This document shows, one piece after another, positions 5,642 to 7,082 of a stretch of 7,082 bases of DNA (positions are counted from its first letter, which is position 1; each line of letters opens with the position of its first letter). The translations under genes and the position numbers were made by a program. The stretch is from NCBI GenBank assembly GCA_031285365.1, contig JAITWP010000115.1, positions 1 to 7,082 of the forward strand. Reading direction: 5' to 3'. The notes under the pieces are model-generated. The model did no database searches and was not told the origin of the DNA. It saw nothing but the letters and a program-made list of their open reading frames with translations. The DNA is from Azoarcus sp. GTDB taxonomy: Bacteria > Pseudomonadota > Gammaproteobacteria > Burkholderiales > Rhodocyclaceae.

Positions 5642-6915
5642 ATCAGCACAGCAGCAAAGAAACCGTCCGTGCCATGCGTGAGCGGAGACAGGCGAAGGCG
5701 TTCGCCCGTGCCGGGTGCAATACCCTGCCGCACAAGAATGTCTTCAGCGATAAGCGACACGAATTCGGGATGCACTGCGAGAAAGGCATCGACTACGCCG
5801 TCATTTTCCTCGCCAAGCAGGCTACAAGTGGCGTAAACCAGACGGCCACCAGGACGCACCAGCTTCGCGGCAGCTTCAAGTATCGCCTGCTGGCGTAGAA
5901 CCATTTCATCGACCACGGCGGGCGTTTGCCGCCACTTGAGGTCAGGGCTGCGCCTCAGGGTTCCCAACCCGCTACATGGCGCGTCGACCAATACCCGGTC
6001 GACCTTGCTCGCGAGGCGTTTGAGGCGGGCGTCGCGCTCGTGCGCAATCAATATAGGATGCACGTTGCTCAGGCCCGAGCGAGCGATGCGAGAACGCAAA
6101 CGCGCCAAACGCTTTTCGGCAATATCGAACGCGTAAAGCCGCCCGGTTGAGCGCATCATCGCGCCCAATTGCAGGGTTTTACCGCCCGCACCGGCGCAGA
6201 AATCGACAATGAATTCCCTCGGCTTCGGCTGCACGAGAAAACCCAGTAGCTGGCTGCCTTCGTCCTGCACTTCGATGCTGCCATCAAGGGAAAGCGTGTG
6301 ATTCTGTAAGGCGGGTTTTCCCGCGAGTCGAATTCCGTGCGGCGACCAAGGGCACAGCGTGGCATCGAACCCGTCATCCCGCAAACGGGCAAGTGCGGTA
6401 TCGCGGTCGAGTTTGAGGGTGTTCACTCGCAAATCAAGGGGCGCAGGTTGATTGAGGCTCTGCGCCAGCCGCAACAAACCTTCTTCATCGTGTGTGGCAA
6501 GCAGACGTTCGCACAACCAGTCAGGCAGATCGGCTCGCTCAGCCAGAGTACCCCCGGAAAGATCGACCGCCTTCAGGGCTTCGATCCAAAGACGTTCCTC
6601 ATCCGACACCAGCCCATCGAACTGGCGCATCGGCCAACCTTCGCTACGCGCGAGCCAGGCCAGCAGCAACTGGCGCGGTGTCGCCCCACTTCCGATCAAA
6701 CGATGCAGCCAGCGCAAACGGCGAAGAACACCGAATACGCTCTCGGCAATCAGGGCACGATCACGACGGCCAAGGCCATGTCGCTCTCGAAAAAACTTCG
6801 AAAGCACCACGTCAGCCGGAACCTCGAAATCAAGCACGCTGCCCAGCGCCTGCGCTGCCTGTGCCAATACTTGCGTCTCCGCGCTTTTCGGGGAATGCCT
6901 CGTTTGCTTTTTCAT
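5629..6915 (-). CDS. RsmB/NOP-family SAM-dependent RNA (cytosine-C5) methyltransferase
   Basis: A 428-residue RNA m5C methyltransferase of the RsmB/NOP (Fmu/Sun) family. The best-known member, RsmB, methylates C967 of 16S rRNA. The N-terminal ~145 residues resemble the helical NusB-like RNA-binding domain (RRDRALIAESVFGVLRRLRW, 50-69). A linker with DLRVNTLK (161-168) follows, then the Rossmann methyltransferase domain: VQDEGSQLLG (216-225), the SAM loop DFCAGAGGKT (238-247), DAPCSGLGTLRRSPD (311-325, Cys314 of motif IV that aids product release) and VYATCSLLGEEND (360-372, Cys364, the nucleophile), ending in HGTDGFFAAVL (414-424). Both catalytic cysteines are intact and the length is normal. 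GAGG lies 4 bases before the ATG at 6915. Its upstream neighbour is not fmt but a tail resembling DUF3108, so this may be the second RsmB-like paralogue seen in many betaproteobacteria rather than the orthologue of E. coli RsmB; I therefore give no symbol. Confidence 0.94.
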   Translation of the reverse strand: MKKQTRHSPKSAETQVLAQAAQALGSVLDFEVPADVVLSKFFRERHGLGRRDRALIAESVFGVLRRLRWLHRLIGSGATPRQLLLAWLARSEGWPMRQFDGLVSDEERLWIEALKAVDLSGGTLAERADLPDWLCERLLATHDEEGLLRLAQSLNQPAPLDLRVNTLKLDRDTALARLRDDGFDATLCPWSPHGIRLAGKPALQNHTLSLDGSIEVQDEGSQLLGFLVQPKPREFIVDFCAGAGGKTLQLGAMMRSTGRLYAFDIAEKRLARLRSRIARSGLSNVHPILIAHERDARLKRLASKVDRVLVDAPCSGLGTLRRSPDLKWRQTPAVVDEMVLRQQAILEAAAKLVRPGGRLVYATCSLLGEENDGVVDAFLAVHPEFVSLIAEDILVRQGIAPGTGERLRLSPLTHGTDGFFAAVLMLQG

Positions 6916-6930
6916 TCAGCCTCAATGGGC

Positions 6931-7023
6931 CTAAGGCACGCGAAGATCAGCCGCCTCGAAAACGAGTGTCCCCGGTTTGTCGTCGGTAAGAATGATGCGC
7001 ACTGGAACCAGATGATGGGCGCT
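6931..7023 (-). CDS. C-terminal end of an upstream gene, possibly DUF3108 (partial)
   Basis: Reading the minus strand from 7023, an open frame runs 30 codons to a TAG at 6933-6931, ending 15 bases before the methyltransferase ATG. The peptide (SAHHLVPVRII, then LTDDKPGTLVFEAADLRVP) looks like the C-terminal strands of a DUF3108 protein, where a LPVRI-type strand is followed by a charged turn and a last beta strand. This family is, as I recall, commonly next to RsmB-like genes in betaproteobacteria. The short spacing suggests one operon. The frame remains open to 7082, but 7024-7082 is the fold-back copy, so residues beyond 7023 should not be trusted as part of this protein. The family call is tentative. 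Confidence 0.45.
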   Translation of the reverse strand, partial: SAHHLVPVRIILTDDKPGTLVFEAADLRVP

Positions 7024-7046
7024 TGCCTTAGGCCCATTGAGGCTGA

Positions 7047-7082
7047 ATGAAAAAGCAAACGAGGCATTCCCCGAAAAGCGCG
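7047..7082 (+). other. Second, inverted copy of the methyltransferase start (12 codons)
   Basis: An ATG at 7047 opens a frame on the plus strand reading MKKQTRHSPKSA to the window end, identical base for base to the start of the minus-strand methyltransferase and with the same GAGG ribosome-binding site. It exists only because of the inverted repeat. It should not be counted as an independent gene unless reads support sequence past 7082. Confidence 0.85.

Larger units (their letters stand above)
6880..7082. repeat. Long inverted repeat (59-base perfect arms) ending at the window edge
   Basis: Bases 6880-6938 and 7024-7082 are exact reverse complements (59 of 59); allowing one mismatch (6939/7023) the arms reach 6942 and 7020. 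The unpaired middle is about 80 bases. The left arm holds the first 12 codons of the methyltransferase, its ribosome-binding site and the stop of the upstream gene. The right arm ends exactly at the last base given, the pattern expected for an assembly fold-back at a contig end. Confidence 0.97.

Noticed and set aside
6337..7050. Plus-strand ORF (237 codons) opposite the methyltransferase
   Set aside because: Antisense shadow that crosses the fold-back junction near the window end; no recognisable domain.
6880..7082. Hairpin telomere of a linear replicon
   Set aside because: The arms hold ordinary coding sequence of a housekeeping-type gene and are separated by about 80 bases; a contig-end fold-back is far simpler.

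Overview
The window looks like a piece of a Gram-negative proteobacterial chromosome, most likely betaproteobacterial. This is an inference from the type VI secretion sheath genes, the QueD and bacteriohemerythrin types, and the pairing of an RsmB-like methyltransferase with what looks like a DUF3108 tail; no rRNA or other marker fixes the taxon. Most of it is ordinary, densely packed, moderately GC-rich coding DNA. No rRNA, tRNA, CRISPR array, transposase or complete insertion sequence was seen.

Layout. Positions 1-1726 (+) hold the end of a type VI secretion cluster: the C-terminal part of TssB, then a full-length TssC, which together form the contractile sheath. A strong bidirectional terminator follows at 1744-1781. 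Three minus-strand genes come next, transcribed from right to left: bacteriohemerythrin (3945-4346), an alpha/beta hydrolase (2960-3877) and a DHH/DHHA1 phosphoesterase (1830-2765). The 194 bases between the hydrolase and the DHH gene hold no gene but contain small GC-rich hairpins and a 10-base direct repeat. QueD (4495-4944, +) diverges from the hemerythrin gene and has a good extended -10 promoter.

Positions 4945-5628 look like a small accessory islet: a minus-strand XRE-type regulator (5061-5327), a divergent 63-codon ORF of unknown function (5441-5632, +), and between them an AT-rich segment (23 G/C in the 80 bases 5401-5480) with promoter-like boxes on both strands and a perfect 6-2-6 palindrome. 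The islet meets the end of an RsmB/NOP-family RNA cytosine methyltransferase gene (5629-6915, -) at a 10-base direct repeat, and the two convergent stop codons overlap. Positions 4945-5060 contain nothing I could support.

Upstream of the methyltransferase, 6931-7023 carries the last ~30 codons of another minus-strand gene (DUF3108-like, tentative). The last 59 bases (7024-7082) are an exact reverse complement of 6880-6938, so the window ends by folding back on its own rsmB-like start region. An assembly or library fold-back at a contig end explains this better than biology. The islet's regulator/palindrome/ORF arrangement is the most interesting biological candidate, but it is small and may be a decayed remnant. 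I see no convincing complete novel system.
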